Below, in pieces: positions 7,586 through 16,503 of a stretch of 48,376 nt of DNA. The translations under genes and the position numbers were made by a program. This DNA is from Bacteroidota bacterium (GTDB lineage: Bacteria > Bacteroidota > Rhodothermia > Rhodothermales > JAHQVL01), in contig JBCCIM010000020.1 of the NCBI GenBank assembly GCA_039111535.1, positions 1 through 48,376 of the forward strand, in the 5' to 3' direction. Numbering within the stretch: the first letter of the stretch is position 1; each line of letters opens with the position of its first letter. The notes beneath the pieces were generated by a model. It saw only the letters and a program-made list of their open reading frames with translations. It was not told where the DNA came from and did no database searches.

Positions 7586-9715
7586 TTAAAGTGACGCGCC
7601 GGCACGATCCGGGAGTGCTGAGAGCGCGTCGAGAATAATGGATTCGTTCAAAATTTCGGGAAGCAGCACTGGGGCCGCGTTTTTACCTGTGTAAAGCGCA
7701 TACACCGGGACGCCATTTCGGCCAAGTGCTTCGAGGGCCTGTGTAATTTCAGGGTCTTCGTTGGTCCAGTCGGCCTGAAAAATCGTCACGCCTTTTTTGC
7801 GAAATGCATCCTGCACCGCAGTGGCGTTTAGCGTGGTGCGTTTGTTTACCTGACAGGTCAGGCACCACGCTGCCGTAAAGTCGATGAACACCGGTTGACC
7901 CTGTTCGCGCAATGCGGCAACCGCAGTTACAGAGAAGGGTTGCCAGCCCGATTTTACGCTGGCTGTTTCAACTGATGTCAAATCTGCCTGGCTGGCGGCA
8001 CCGGTAAATACAGCGGCCATAGCGAGCAGGGTGAGGGCTGATGCGCCAGCGCGCGACCACAGCCGGGTACGCGTTGATATTTGAATGGCCGGCCATTTGC
8101 CAAGCACCCAACAGGCTGCCCCGAGCAAGAGCAGGCCCAGCAGCAACAGCGTAATGCCATCCGTGCCCGTCTGTTTGCCAAAAACCCAGATGAGCCAGAT
8201 GGCCGTTGCCAGCATTGGAAAAGCGAGCACTTGCTTGAGCGTTTCCATCCAGGCGCCGGGTTTTGGGAGGCGCTTCACCAGGTTGGGCATGTTAGATAGC
8301 AACACGTAAGGCAAGGCCATACCGATGCCCAGTGCGGTAAAGATGAGCAGCCCTTCCGCAGTAGGTAAAACGATGGCAGCACCCAATGCCGCACCCATAA
8401 ACGGTGCCGTGCAGGGGGTAGCAACGAGGGTGGCAAGTATGCCGTCAAAAAAGGCACGCTGGTGACCGCTGCCGCGAGACAGGTTGCCAAGTCTGGTTGT
8501 GAAGAGGCCAATTTCAAATACGCCCAGCAGGTTGAGTCCGATAACAAAAAAGAGGGCTGTCATGCCGGCAATAAACAACGGCGATTGCAACTGGAATCCC
8601 CAACCGACCTGACTGCCGGCAGCGCGGAGCGCAAGCAGGAGTCCGGCGAGCACCCAAAAAGAAGCTACCACCCCAAAGGCAAAGAACCACCCATGTTTGC
8701 GGATGTCTGTGGGACTACTGTCTGTTTGCTGGGCAAAGCCGAGCACTTTGAGCGACAGTACAGGAAAGACACAGGGCATCAGGTTTAGCAGCAGACCGCC
8801 GGCCAGGGCGAGCAATAGTAAAGGCAGCAACGCTTGTGTTGCCGGCTCAGCAGCAGCGGCTGCAAATCCTTGCTGGTCCTGCACCGGGATATCAACGGCG
8901 AGGGCCAGCGTGTTGTCGGCTGATTTGTTGATCAACACACCCGTCAGCTGTTCAGTTAATCCGCCGGCATATTCAGACTGCTGCAGACCAATCAGGTAAG
9001 CATTGCCATCGCGCGTGACAGGTTGCGGAGCAGCATGTTCTACAACGCTTTGTGCGCTTGAGAAAAAGTGAACATCTTCCCAATTTCCCTCAAAGGCTGA
9101 AGGCGGCACAACGCGGAGCACATAGCTTCCAGTTGTGCTGGTTGCTGCTACGTCCCAGCTTTCATCGGAAACGGGCAGTTGGTTGCGTGCTGTGTTAAAA
9201 AGCGGGGCGTCAGCACTTGATGTAGGCGTTGCCGCTTCAACGGGCAACTGGATAGAGACGGCTTCCTCTGCCGGTAAGCAGATTTCTTCGCAAATCAGCC
9301 AGTAGACTGTCGCTGTAATTTCGATCTTACTTCCCGTCGCCAGGTCTGCTGGCGGGGTGATGGCTGTCAGGAGTGTCACCTCGTTTTCATAGCCATACGT
9401 GCGCAGCGGGGGCAGGTCAATTTTGTGGGGAATAGGCCACTGGATGGCATCAGTGCTAAACGTTGCCGGCAAATCCCATACAATTTCAGTCGGCTCCCCC
9501 GAATCACCAGGGTTCAGCCAGTAGCTGTGCCAGCCCGGATCCATTTCCAGGTGAAGGCCCAGCGTAAACGGCACCCCGGGCTGGATCGATGTCACTTCTG
9601 AAATGAGGCGTGCGCTGCTGTACGGACTGCTGTCCTCAACTGCCTCATCCTGGGCCAATACAGGCGAAGCCACGAGGGTGAAAAGACTGATCAGGAGTGG
9701 GATAAACAATCGCAT
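7586..9715 (-). CDS. DsbD/ScsB-like thiol:disulfide interchange protein
   Basis: A 709-residue three-part protein that carries reducing power across the inner membrane. After a signal peptide comes a periplasmic DsbD_N/ScsB-type domain with the pair in WLICEEICLP. An eight- or nine-helix DsbD core has the membrane cysteines in LMPCVFPVLSLKVLGF and VATPCTAPFMGAALG. A C-terminal thioredoxin domain contains AAWCLTCQVNK (CxxC). It is followed on the same strand by the redoxin at 6863-7537, so the likely path is cytoplasmic thioredoxin to this protein to the redoxin. It starts 4 bases after the dienelactone hydrolase gene, so they form one transcript. Confidence 0.9.
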   Translation of the reverse strand: MRLFIPLLISLFTLVASPVLAQDEAVEDSSPYSSARLISEVTSIQPGVPFTLGLHLEMDPGWHSYWLNPGDSGEPTEIVWDLPATFSTDAIQWPIPHKIDLPPLRTYGYENEVTLLTAITPPADLATGSKIEITATVYWLICEEICLPAEEAVSIQLPVEAATPTSSADAPLFNTARNQLPVSDESWDVAATSTTGSYVLRVVPPSAFEGNWEDVHFFSSAQSVVEHAAPQPVTRDGNAYLIGLQQSEYAGGLTEQLTGVLINKSADNTLALAVDIPVQDQQGFAAAAAEPATQALLPLLLLALAGGLLLNLMPCVFPVLSLKVLGFAQQTDSSPTDIRKHGWFFAFGVVASFWVLAGLLLALRAAGSQVGWGFQLQSPLFIAGMTALFFVIGLNLLGVFEIGLFTTRLGNLSRGSGHQRAFFDGILATLVATPCTAPFMGAALGAAIVLPTAEGLLIFTALGIGMALPYVLLSNMPNLVKRLPKPGAWMETLKQVLAFPMLATAIWLIWVFGKQTGTDGITLLLLGLLLLGAACWVLGKWPAIQISTRTRLWSRAGASALTLLAMAAVFTGAASQADLTSVETASVKSGWQPFSVTAVAALREQGQPVFIDFTAAWCLTCQVNKRTTLNATAVQDAFRKKGVTIFQADWTNEDPEITQALEALGRNGVPVYALYTGKNAAPVLLPEILNESIILDALSALPDRAGASL

Positions 9716-9719
9716 ACCG

Positions 9720-10607
9720 TTAGCTCAGGTGCTCATTGAAAAAATCGACGGTTCTTTCCCACGCCAGTTTGGCTGCCGCTTCATCATAGCGTGGCGTCGT
9801 ATCGTTGTGGAAGCCATGGTTCACACCCGGGTACATGTGCGCTGTGTACACCTTGTTGTGCGCTTTCAGTGCTTCTTCGTACGCCGGCCATCCTGCGTTG
9901 ACGCGGGCATCGTTTTCTGCAAAATGAAGCAGGAGTGGGGCGTTGATATTGGGCACTTCTTCAGCCGATGCCTGGCCGCCATAAAAAGGGACCGCTGCTT
10001 TGAGTTCGGGTACGCGCGCAGCCATCATATTTGAAATCCAGCCACCAAAACAGAACCCTACCACACCAATCTGACCGCTACACTGTGGATGGCTTTTCAG
10101 GTAATGGAACGCGGCAATAAAGTCTTCCAGCATTTCACCCCGATCGCGTTCGCGTTGTAGCACGCGGCCTTCGTCATCCGTACCCGGATAGCCACCCAGC
10201 GGCCAAAGCGCATCGGGGGCAAGTGCAATGAAATTGGCGAGTCCGGCGCGCCGGCAAACATCTTCAATATGTGGATTCAACCCGCGGTTTTCATGCACGA
10301 CCACAACACCGGGCAGTTTGGCCTCGTTGCCGGCCGGCATAGAAAGTAATCCGCGTATGGTACCCCCGCCTTTGGGGGATTTGTACTCAACATAGTTATC
10401 ATCGAGCCGGCTGTCACCTGCCCGTACTTGCTGTGCCGCAGCGTACTTGGGCGACAGGAAATTGAGGATCGCTGTGGCTGTCAGGCCGCCGACGGCATAT
10501 TGAGACAACTGCTCCAGAAACGTACGGCGGTCCATGTTACCGTGTACGTACCGATCAAAAAGATCGTAGACTTCCTGTTTGATGTCGTCTTTAGAAATTT
10601 CTCGCAT
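9720..10607 (-). CDS. Exported dienelactone hydrolase family protein
   Basis: A 295-residue alpha/beta hydrolase with the Cys-nucleophile elbow GFCFGGW (Cys186), acid Asp233 in ENDARVN and His264 in VNHGFHND: the full triad of carboxymethylenebutenolidase. A Tat-like segment (DRRTFLEQLSQYAVGG, then hydrophobic) at 27-60 suggests export, after an unusually long hydrophilic leader. This enzyme class opens lactones made after intradiol ring cleavage, and an exported intradiol dioxygenase lies 3.5 kb downstream on the same strand. A shared pathway is plausible but unproven. It is 28 bases after the lipoprotein gene upstream. Confidence 0.88.
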   Translation of the reverse strand: MREISKDDIKQEVYDLFDRYVHGNMDRRTFLEQLSQYAVGGLTATAILNFLSPKYAAAQQVRAGDSRLDDNYVEYKSPKGGGTIRGLLSMPAGNEAKLPGVVVVHENRGLNPHIEDVCRRAGLANFIALAPDALWPLGGYPGTDDEGRVLQRERDRGEMLEDFIAAFHYLKSHPQCSGQIGVVGFCFGGWISNMMAARVPELKAAVPFYGGQASAEEVPNINAPLLLHFAENDARVNAGWPAYEEALKAHNKVYTAHMYPGVNHGFHNDTTPRYDEAAAKLAWERTVDFFNEHLS

Positions 10608-10635
10608 GATTCAGTGGGGCAATGTGGGGCAGGTT

Positions 10636-11574
10636 TTATTCGAGTCCGAGTTCAGCGCGGAGGGGCAGATCCGCGTTGTTGTTATGATTCCAGTAGGCCA
10701 GCATCATCCGTTTGTTGCGGGTCGCTTTTGTTGTTCGGGGGCCAGAGCGAACATTGCGTGTTTCTTCCCAGCCTTCAATTTCGTGCGGGAAATCTTTGTT
10801 GAACGTAATGTGCAAGGTGCTTTGGATGACCGGGTACTTGATGACGTACTGCATCACATTGTCGCCGACTTCTTCCATCGAGGCTTCAGCATCCATAATT
10901 TCAAAGTCCATGTGATCCAGTCGCTGAATCATGGTACCCGGAATCATTTTGAATTTGCCTGTGGGCAACAGCTCAGGGTCGAGCCGGATAGCGTTCCACA
11001 CTTCATCTTCCAGCATCACGGCATCCAGCGATACATCCTGATCCCCTTCACTTTCGAAGTAGGAGCGGCCTTCGATGTGATATTTGTTGCTGTCGCGGTT
11101 GATCTGGGTAAAGGTGTGCCCACACCATTCCTGCGAAGAGGTTGCCACCTTGAGCGTCCGGGGAAATTCGCTGCCCGGGATAGGGGTAAATACCGAAGAC
11201 ATCATCGAATACGGATAGATGCCCGTCGTGAAATTTCTTGTGGCGTTGAGCTTGAGCACACTCACTTTGTCATCGCCGGCGCGACTGGGGTAGTCGAGTT
11301 TTACTTGCTTCGACTTCGAGAAGTCTTCCGTGACAAAAATGAGCATGGCTGTTCCTTCGCGTACTTCGCCGTATCGCGATTGCTCGAGTGTGTAGCTTGT
11401 CAGTTCAGCTTCACCCTGGTACCAGTAATCGCCAAACTCATCCACGCTGGAACTGGTAGAAGCCAGGTTAACCGGACTGACGTCGGGGGATGGTGTATTC
11501 GTCTCCGGCGCCTCACAGGCAGTGAGGAGGCAGGCAAAAACCAACAACGATCCCGGGAAACTCAACCGTTTCAT
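10636..11574 (-). CDS. Conserved Bacteroidota lipoprotein of unknown function
   Basis: A 312-residue lipoprotein. I use ATG 11574 because it starts the signal peptide MKRLSFPGSLLVFACLLTAC; the longer frame from 11700 adds an unlikely 42-residue leader. It has conserved stretches such as YWYQGEAELTSYTLEQSRYGE, FVTEDFSKSKQVKLDYP and TGIYPYSMMSSVFTP. I recognise this as a lipoprotein family often listed in databases as 'septum formation inhibitor Maf', with no Maf (nucleotide pyrophosphatase) motif. The function is unknown. It heads the run with dienelactone hydrolase, DsbD and redoxin, so it may share their envelope redox role. Confidence 0.75.
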   Translation of the reverse strand: MKRLSFPGSLLVFACLLTACEAPETNTPSPDVSPVNLASTSSSVDEFGDYWYQGEAELTSYTLEQSRYGEVREGTAMLIFVTEDFSKSKQVKLDYPSRAGDDKVSVLKLNATRNFTTGIYPYSMMSSVFTPIPGSEFPRTLKVATSSQEWCGHTFTQINRDSNKYHIEGRSYFESEGDQDVSLDAVMLEDEVWNAIRLDPELLPTGKFKMIPGTMIQRLDHMDFEIMDAEASMEEVGDNVMQYVIKYPVIQSTLHITFNKDFPHEIEGWEETRNVRSGPRTTKATRNKRMMLAYWNHNNNADLPLRAELGLE

Positions 11575-11898
11575 AAAATTCTTCAGTAAATGAGCTTGAT
11601 ATAAATAGCTGTTAATGCAGGCGTCAACTAGGCCGTTCACACCGCATACTCTTTCAGAATGAAGGGCAGAAATGATTTGTTTCTCATTTAACGTAATCAT
11701 TACAACTACCTAAAACGACGTCTGGTGCATTTGGTGGCGGAGCTTTAATCCCTCTTTATACTTGTTTACAACTTTTAACAACACGCAGTTTGACAGATGC
11801 CGTTCTTTACTGGCAGCACCTTACACCGATTTTTGCGATGAGATGGACATGGATGAGACTTTCTCCCGCGATCAGCGCTGAAACCAAAGATCTAAAAA
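11575..11898. other. Divergent promoter region (lipoprotein operon / DUF5916 gene)
   Basis: About 320 bases between divergent genes. AT-rich parts (CTTTATACTTGTTTACAACTT near 11753-11773 and a TTTAACGTAATCATTACAACT stretch near 11687-11705) are the best promoter candidates. I see no clear operator or riboswitch. Confidence 0.35.
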
Positions 11899-14487
11899 AT
11901 GCAGGCCAACTTTTCTGGACGGACAGGACCACAAATTTGCAGCGTGTTTTTATTGATTTGCTTTATGGCCGGCACACCCGATGCTTTTGGGCAATCGCGT
12001 GAAGCAGCGGTGCCGGAAACACAACAACAGATGCGAGCGGAAGCGGTGTCCGAATCCATTGCATTGGATGGTTTTCTGGATGAAAGCGCATGGGAGACGG
12101 CAACGCCCATCACAAACTTCAGGCAGTATGAACCGGTGGATGGTGCTGAAGCATCGCAGCGGACAGCAGTTAAAATTCTCTACGGCCAGAATAGCCTGTA
12201 CGTTGGTGCAATGCTCTACGACGACGAGCCACAACTGATCGAGAAAACCCTTGGCCGGCGCGATGATTTTAACCGTGCAGACTGGTTTCTGGTATCCATC
12301 GACGCGTATTTTGAAAAACGCACGGCTTATGTTTTTGGTGTAAACGCAGCCGGCGTGCAATTCGACGCCATACAGTCGTCTGGCGGTGGAGGAGGAGGTG
12401 GCGGTAACGCCCCCCGTGGCATGGACCCTTCCTGGGATGCCATTTGGTATTCAGATGTGCAGGCAACAGGTGACGGCTGGAGCGTGGAGGCACGCATCCC
12501 ATACAGCATGCTGCGCTTTGCTGATGCGCCCATCCAGACGTGGGGCATTCATTTCACGCGCCGCAATCCACGACTGGGTGAGCAGACCGAGTGGCCCTAC
12601 GTGCCGCGTACACAACGTGACAATCTCATTGCCCAATTTGGCGCCCTTGAAGGGATACAAAATATCAAGCCACGCCGGAATATCCAGGTTTCGCCCTATA
12701 CCGTAACGGGCTTGTTTACCGAAGAAGATGAAAACGTCAGCGGAAAAACGGCAAGCAGCAGTACGTTTGACGTTGGGGGCGACCTCAAAATAGGCCTTGG
12801 CCCCAATATCACGCTCGACGCTACAATCAATCCAGATTTTGGGCAGGTCGACGCGGATCCGGCAGTGCTCAATCTGACAGCCTTTGAGAACTTCTTCGAA
12901 GAGCGCCGGCCTTTCTTTGTAGAAGGGATCAATATTTATGAGTTTGACATTGGCCGCGGTGGCTTGCTCTACACGCGTCGTATTGGGGCAGATGCGCCCA
13001 TTATTGGTGCCACCAAACTATCAGGTCGTACAGGATCCGGTTTGTCGTTTGGCGTCCTGGGTGCGGTGACTGGCAATAATTTTGATCCTACGCGAGAATT
13101 TGGCGTTGCCCGTGTGCGGCAGCAGATCGGCCGGTATTCCAGCGCCGGCGCCATTGCCACGTTTTTTAACGGCACAAACCTGGATGAGGGGCGCCTGAGC
13201 ACGTTTGTTGCTGGTACGGATTGGGATCTCCGCCTCAAAGACAACCAATACGGTATTGAGGGATTTCTGGCGATGACCCGACGAAACTGGGCAGATGCCT
13301 CGATTGGTGATGAAAACGGATACGCCGCGGATCTTACAGCGCGTAAACGGCAGGGCGCATGGAATGGGAGTATGGGGGTGAGTGTGTACACTGACAGTTT
13401 TGAACCCAATGATCTGGGACAACAACGCGAAAACAATTACGTCTCGCTATTTTCCAGATGGGAGCATGAAATAAATAGTGGGCAGCCTTTTGGCCCCTTT
13501 CAACGCGCCGGCTTCCGCATTTTTGGTATCCAGCGGTATACGTACGATGAAGGACTGGGGCTCGGGCAGCGCCTGAGCTTTGGGTCTCGTTGGACGCTCA
13601 CCGAATTTCAGACAATCGGGTTAGATTTTGGCATTGATGACGTCTTTGGTGGGTATAATCAGTTTGAAACCCGCGGCTTGTTATCCTGGGCAAATCCGGC
13701 CAATTTTGATTTTGAAATTGACTTCGAGACCGATGCGCGGCGCAACTGGCAGCTTGAGCCGGCCGTTGAAATGGCATTCCTCGACAATGGCGGCCGCGAA
13801 TACGGCCTGGTGTTGGAAGGGCGATTGAATGCCGGCGCGCGTCTGTCCTTGTCTGGTGAAATTGCCGGCGAGTGGGAGCAAAACGTGGTAGCCTGGTCAG
13901 CCAACGAGTCATTCCGGCGCCTGGGCGACGGCTGGCTGATTGGCCTCGAGTCATCTGCCCCGGATGAACTGGGTGATACAGACTATGTGCCTGTGGCAGA
14001 CAACGGCACCCTCGATGCGATTGTGTCTACTTTGACACCGTTTGACACGGACGTTTATTATGCCTCGGTCTTTGGCACCCGCGATACCCGCTCGGTAGAT
14101 TTCACGCTGAGAGGCACTGTTACCCTGACGCCTAAACTTTCGGTACAGCTATACAGCCAATTGTTTGCTGCGCGCGGTCGATATGAAAATTTCCAAATCC
14201 AGCAGGATCGCGATAACCTCGCTGCTTTTGATGCTTACCCGAAGCGCGATGAGTTTTCATTCAGCAGTTTGCAGTCCAATGTGGTGTTGCGCTGGGAATA
14301 CAGACCCGGCTCCTCCCTGTTTCTTGTCTGGACCCACGGCAGAAGCGCTGAAGACGTACTCAATCCACTTTCCCCCTGGAACGGTGCACCATACACCCGG
14401 TCCCTCAATGACCAGTTTGGCGATACCTTTAACATCTTTCCGGAAAATGTACTGCTGTTTAAGTTAAACTATACGTTTCTTTATTGA
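11899..14487 (+). CDS. DUF5916 outer-membrane protein with N-terminal CBM9-like domain
   Basis: An 862-residue exported protein. A signal region (SVFLLICFMAGTPDAFG) is followed by a CBM9-like sugar-binding fold (about 45-235: SIALDGFLDESAWETA, AVKILYGQNSLYVGAMLYDDEP, WSVEARIPYSMLRF) and then a DUF5916 region rich in alternating aromatic residues. The latter looks like an outer-membrane beta-barrel, ending in LLFKLNYTFLY with a C-terminal aromatic. A run of eight glycines at residues 162-169 lies inside the CBM9-like domain in a loop position (AIQSSGG...NAPRG). The family is common in Bacteroidota and often called a hydrolase, but no catalytic motif is visible. The role is unknown, perhaps glycan binding or outer-membrane transport. 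Confidence 0.82.
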   Translation: MQANFSGRTGPQICSVFLLICFMAGTPDAFGQSREAAVPETQQQMRAEAVSESIALDGFLDESAWETATPITNFRQYEPVDGAEASQRTAVKILYGQNSLYVGAMLYDDEPQLIEKTLGRRDDFNRADWFLVSIDAYFEKRTAYVFGVNAAGVQFDAIQSSGGGGGGGGNAPRGMDPSWDAIWYSDVQATGDGWSVEARIPYSMLRFADAPIQTWGIHFTRRNPRLGEQTEWPYVPRTQRDNLIAQFGALEGIQNIKPRRNIQVSPYTVTGLFTEEDENVSGKTASSSTFDVGGDLKIGLGPNITLDATINPDFGQVDADPAVLNLTAFENFFEERRPFFVEGINIYEFDIGRGGLLYTRRIGADAPIIGATKLSGRTGSGLSFGVLGAVTGNNFDPTREFGVARVRQQIGRYSSAGAIATFFNGTNLDEGRLSTFVAGTDWDLRLKDNQYGIEGFLAMTRRNWADASIGDENGYAADLTARKRQGAWNGSMGVSVYTDSFEPNDLGQQRENNYVSLFSRWEHEINSGQPFGPFQRAGFRIFGIQRYTYDEGLGLGQRLSFGSRWTLTEFQTIGLDFGIDDVFGGYNQFETRGLLSWANPANFDFEIDFETDARRNWQLEPAVEMAFLDNGGREYGLVLEGRLNAGARLSLSGEIAGEWEQNVVAWSANESFRRLGDGWLIGLESSAPDELGDTDYVPVADNGTLDAIVSTLTPFDTDVYYASVFGTRDTRSVDFTLRGTVTLTPKLSVQLYSQLFAARGRYENFQIQQDRDNLAAFDAYPKRDEFSFSSLQSNVVLRWEYRPGSSLFLVWTHGRSAEDVLNPLSPWNGAPYTRSLNDQFGDTFNIFPENVLLFKLNYTFLY

Positions 14488-14557
14488 GTGAAGAGTGAGG
14501 AGTTTGGAGTGAAGAGTTTGGAGTGAAGAGTTTGGAGTGAGGAGTTTGGAGTGAGGA
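14486..14557. repeat. GAGTTTGGAGTGAA simple tandem repeat
   Basis: About five imperfect copies of a 14-base unit (GAGTTTGGAGTGAA or GAGTGAGGAGTTTG) begin at the stop codon of the DUF5916 gene. The same wording occurs at 6866-6901, where it is translated as the tail of the redoxin. It is a dispersed low-complexity repeat of this genome. Confidence 0.8.
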
Positions 14558-14628
14558 ATTCGATTTTGTACCAACTGAGGGGGCACACGGCTACTCGCGT
14601 CGCTCACCATACTCTAGCCACTGTTATA

Positions 14629-14671
14629 CCCGATCCCGTCATGCCCAGCTTGACTGGGTATCCACCCGTTT
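14629..14671. repeat. Palindromic intergenic repeat, copy 2
   Basis: Reads CCCGATCCCGTCATGCCCAG then CTTGACTGGGTATCCACCCG. CCCAG and CTGGG form a short stem around CTTGA. Nearly identical to the copy 86 bases downstream. Confidence 0.7.
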
Positions 14672-14714
14672 GGCAGTTCAGTGAACTAGCACCGCCGTAT
14701 CCTATACCAGTCGC

Positions 14715-14758
14715 CCCGATCCCGTCGTGCTCAGCTTGACTAGGTAGTCCACCCGTTT
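14715..14758. repeat. Palindromic intergenic repeat, copy 3
   Basis: Reads CCCGATCCCGTCGTGCTCAG then CTTGACTAGGTAGTCCACCC, in the same orientation as copy 2 with few differences. Changes inside the stem weaken the pairing, so this copy looks decayed. Confidence 0.65.
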
Positions 14759-14882
14759 TGCAACCGGCTTTAAGCCTACTCATTTATAAGCATGCCATGC
14801 CTGTATATCCTCCAATTAAGCCCGGAGCAACAGTAGCATGAAGAAAACCACATCAATCGCCATTCGAAACGCGACACTCAAT

Positions 14883-16421
14883 TCACTCCTCACTGTAAAA
14901 AGCAATCTTCTCTTTGCTCAGGATTTCGTCGGCCTGGATGGTTGAGTCGAGGCGGAGGAATTGATCGGCTGCGGCAGGCCATTGGGGTAGGCCTTCGCCA
15001 TTAGGGTTGCCGGTTTTTACAAAGTTGACCCAATAAGCAGACATCTGGCTGGCAAGGGTGCGGTCTGCGGCTTCCCAGGGTCTGTCGATCAGGTGCTGGT
15101 TGTCAAACACGTAGGGAATTTCTGAAGAGTGGAATGCTTTGTAGCGCGGATGCTCTGGCCAGGGTGTTGCGCGGTCGAAGCTATAGTTGAACGTAGTAGC
15201 TGTCCCGGTTCTGGCCCGGTGCTGGGCGAGTTCATACAGTCCCATCGCCCATGTATCCTGTTGCTGTTTACTGAATGCGTACTTCAACGCTTCTTCAGAA
15301 TCAGCGGGATAGAGGGCTTTGAACGCGTCTAACCTTGTCTCGCCATAGTTCTCCCTTGCCATTTCGTAGAACGCGTCGGCGTTCAATTCATCCGGGTTGA
15401 AGAAAATGCCGGCAAACTCATCTGCTGTAAAGCCCATCAACATCGGGACGTCATTGTGTGCGCCAGCATCATAGGCAGAAGTGGGCCATATCCACCCATC
15501 GATATTGGGAACGAGGCGAACTTGCGCACGCTGTGCATGCAGGGTATGCAACGAATCTGCTGAAAGGGCACGTAGCGCTGAGATTGAGCTGGCATCAAAG
15601 CTTTCAAGCAGTTGCTGGCCGGTCTGCTCAGCTTCAGCAAGTGTTGGCATAAGGCCGGCCCCAGCACTTTGTTCAATGGCTCCATGAAACAGATCTTTTG
15701 CAAGGGGTGAGGCGACAAGCGCGCGTACTGAAATAGCACCGGCAGACTGGCCGGCTATGGTCACTCGGTCGGGGTTGCCGCCAAAGGCTGCGATGTTTTT
15801 CTGAATCCATTCCAGGGAAGCAATTTTGTCGAGTAATGCATAATTGCCAGAAGCATTGTTGGGGGATGCTGCTGTTAATTCGGGATGGGCAAGAAATCCA
15901 AATACACCAAGCCGATAATTGACCGTCACTACGATGATACCCTGTGCGGCCATGTTTTCGCCGTTGTAGAGCGGCACTTCGCCAGATCCCTCTACAAAAC
16001 CGCCGCCGTGGAAGTACACAAATACCAGCAGGTTTTCAGCGTTGTTTTTTGCCGGCGTCCAGATATTCAAGGTCAGGCAGTCTTCGTCGACCTCGTTGGC
16101 AATCAGGTATTCCATGGTCCACGGCAACCGATCTACCGGAGCGTTCTGCATGCAACTGCTACCAAAGGTGTCAGCAGCTTTTACGCCTTCCCAAATCGCC
16201 GGCGCTTGCGGGGGCGCCCAGCGTAGTTCGTCCACGGGTGGTGCAGCAAACGGAACACCTTTATAGACTGTTATCTCGGCGTTATTGCCGGCAATACCGG
16301 TAAGTTGCCCTTCTGCGACTTTGACAACTGCATCTGGCCCAACCGGTGGCGCCTCCGAACATGCAAACAAGAGGGTAAACGACAGCAGTAAACAGCGGTG
16401 AAGAATCCGGAAGCAGTTCAT
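14883..16421 (-). CDS. Carboxylesterase type B family lipoprotein
   Basis: A 512-residue esterase of the type B carboxylesterase/para-nitrobenzyl esterase family, which hydrolyses carboxylic esters. The signal peptide ends in a lipobox (LLFACSEAP), so it is anchored in a membrane. The family pattern EDCLTLNIWTP, the oxyanion VYFHGGGFVEGSG, the nucleophile elbow VTIAGQSAGAIS, the acid Glu in FTADEFAGIFF and the His in FHSSEIPYVF are all present. Length is normal. It is 82 bases downstream of a DUF6503-like lipoprotein gene and probably co-transcribed. Confidence 0.92.
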   Translation of the reverse strand: MNCFRILHRCLLLSFTLLFACSEAPPVGPDAVVKVAEGQLTGIAGNNAEITVYKGVPFAAPPVDELRWAPPQAPAIWEGVKAADTFGSSCMQNAPVDRLPWTMEYLIANEVDEDCLTLNIWTPAKNNAENLLVFVYFHGGGFVEGSGEVPLYNGENMAAQGIIVVTVNYRLGVFGFLAHPELTAASPNNASGNYALLDKIASLEWIQKNIAAFGGNPDRVTIAGQSAGAISVRALVASPLAKDLFHGAIEQSAGAGLMPTLAEAEQTGQQLLESFDASSISALRALSADSLHTLHAQRAQVRLVPNIDGWIWPTSAYDAGAHNDVPMLMGFTADEFAGIFFNPDELNADAFYEMARENYGETRLDAFKALYPADSEEALKYAFSKQQQDTWAMGLYELAQHRARTGTATTFNYSFDRATPWPEHPRYKAFHSSEIPYVFDNQHLIDRPWEAADRTLASQMSAYWVNFVKTGNPNGEGLPQWPAAADQFLRLDSTIQADEILSKEKIAFYSEE

Positions 16422-16503
16422 TGATTGCTTTGTTGCCTGGTGGGATGGTTACCGGGCAGTATAGCTATTCCTCGACAAAGAATAAACAAAAGCCAGCGAG
16501 GTA

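Larger units (their letters stand above)
14558..14882. other. Intergenic region with two palindromic repeats
   Basis: This stretch between convergent genes holds no supported gene. It contains two copies of a roughly 43-base repeat (14629-14671 and 14715-14758). I see no strong terminator hairpin with a T tract for either flanking gene. Confidence 0.5.

Noticed and set aside
10636-11574. Annotation as septum formation inhibitor Maf
   Set aside because: No Maf nucleotide-pyrophosphatase motif is visible. The sequence is a lipoprotein, so I treat the common database label as an error.
10579-11589. Long 336-residue frame on the plus strand opposite the lipoprotein gene
   Set aside because: It mirrors the minus-strand lipoprotein, has an atypical composition (many His, Phe, Arg), no recognised domain and no start context. 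It is a shadow frame.
12969-13436. Minus-strand 155-residue frame inside the DUF5916 gene
   Set aside because: Codon pattern and composition fit a complementary shadow of the plus-strand gene; no family recognised.
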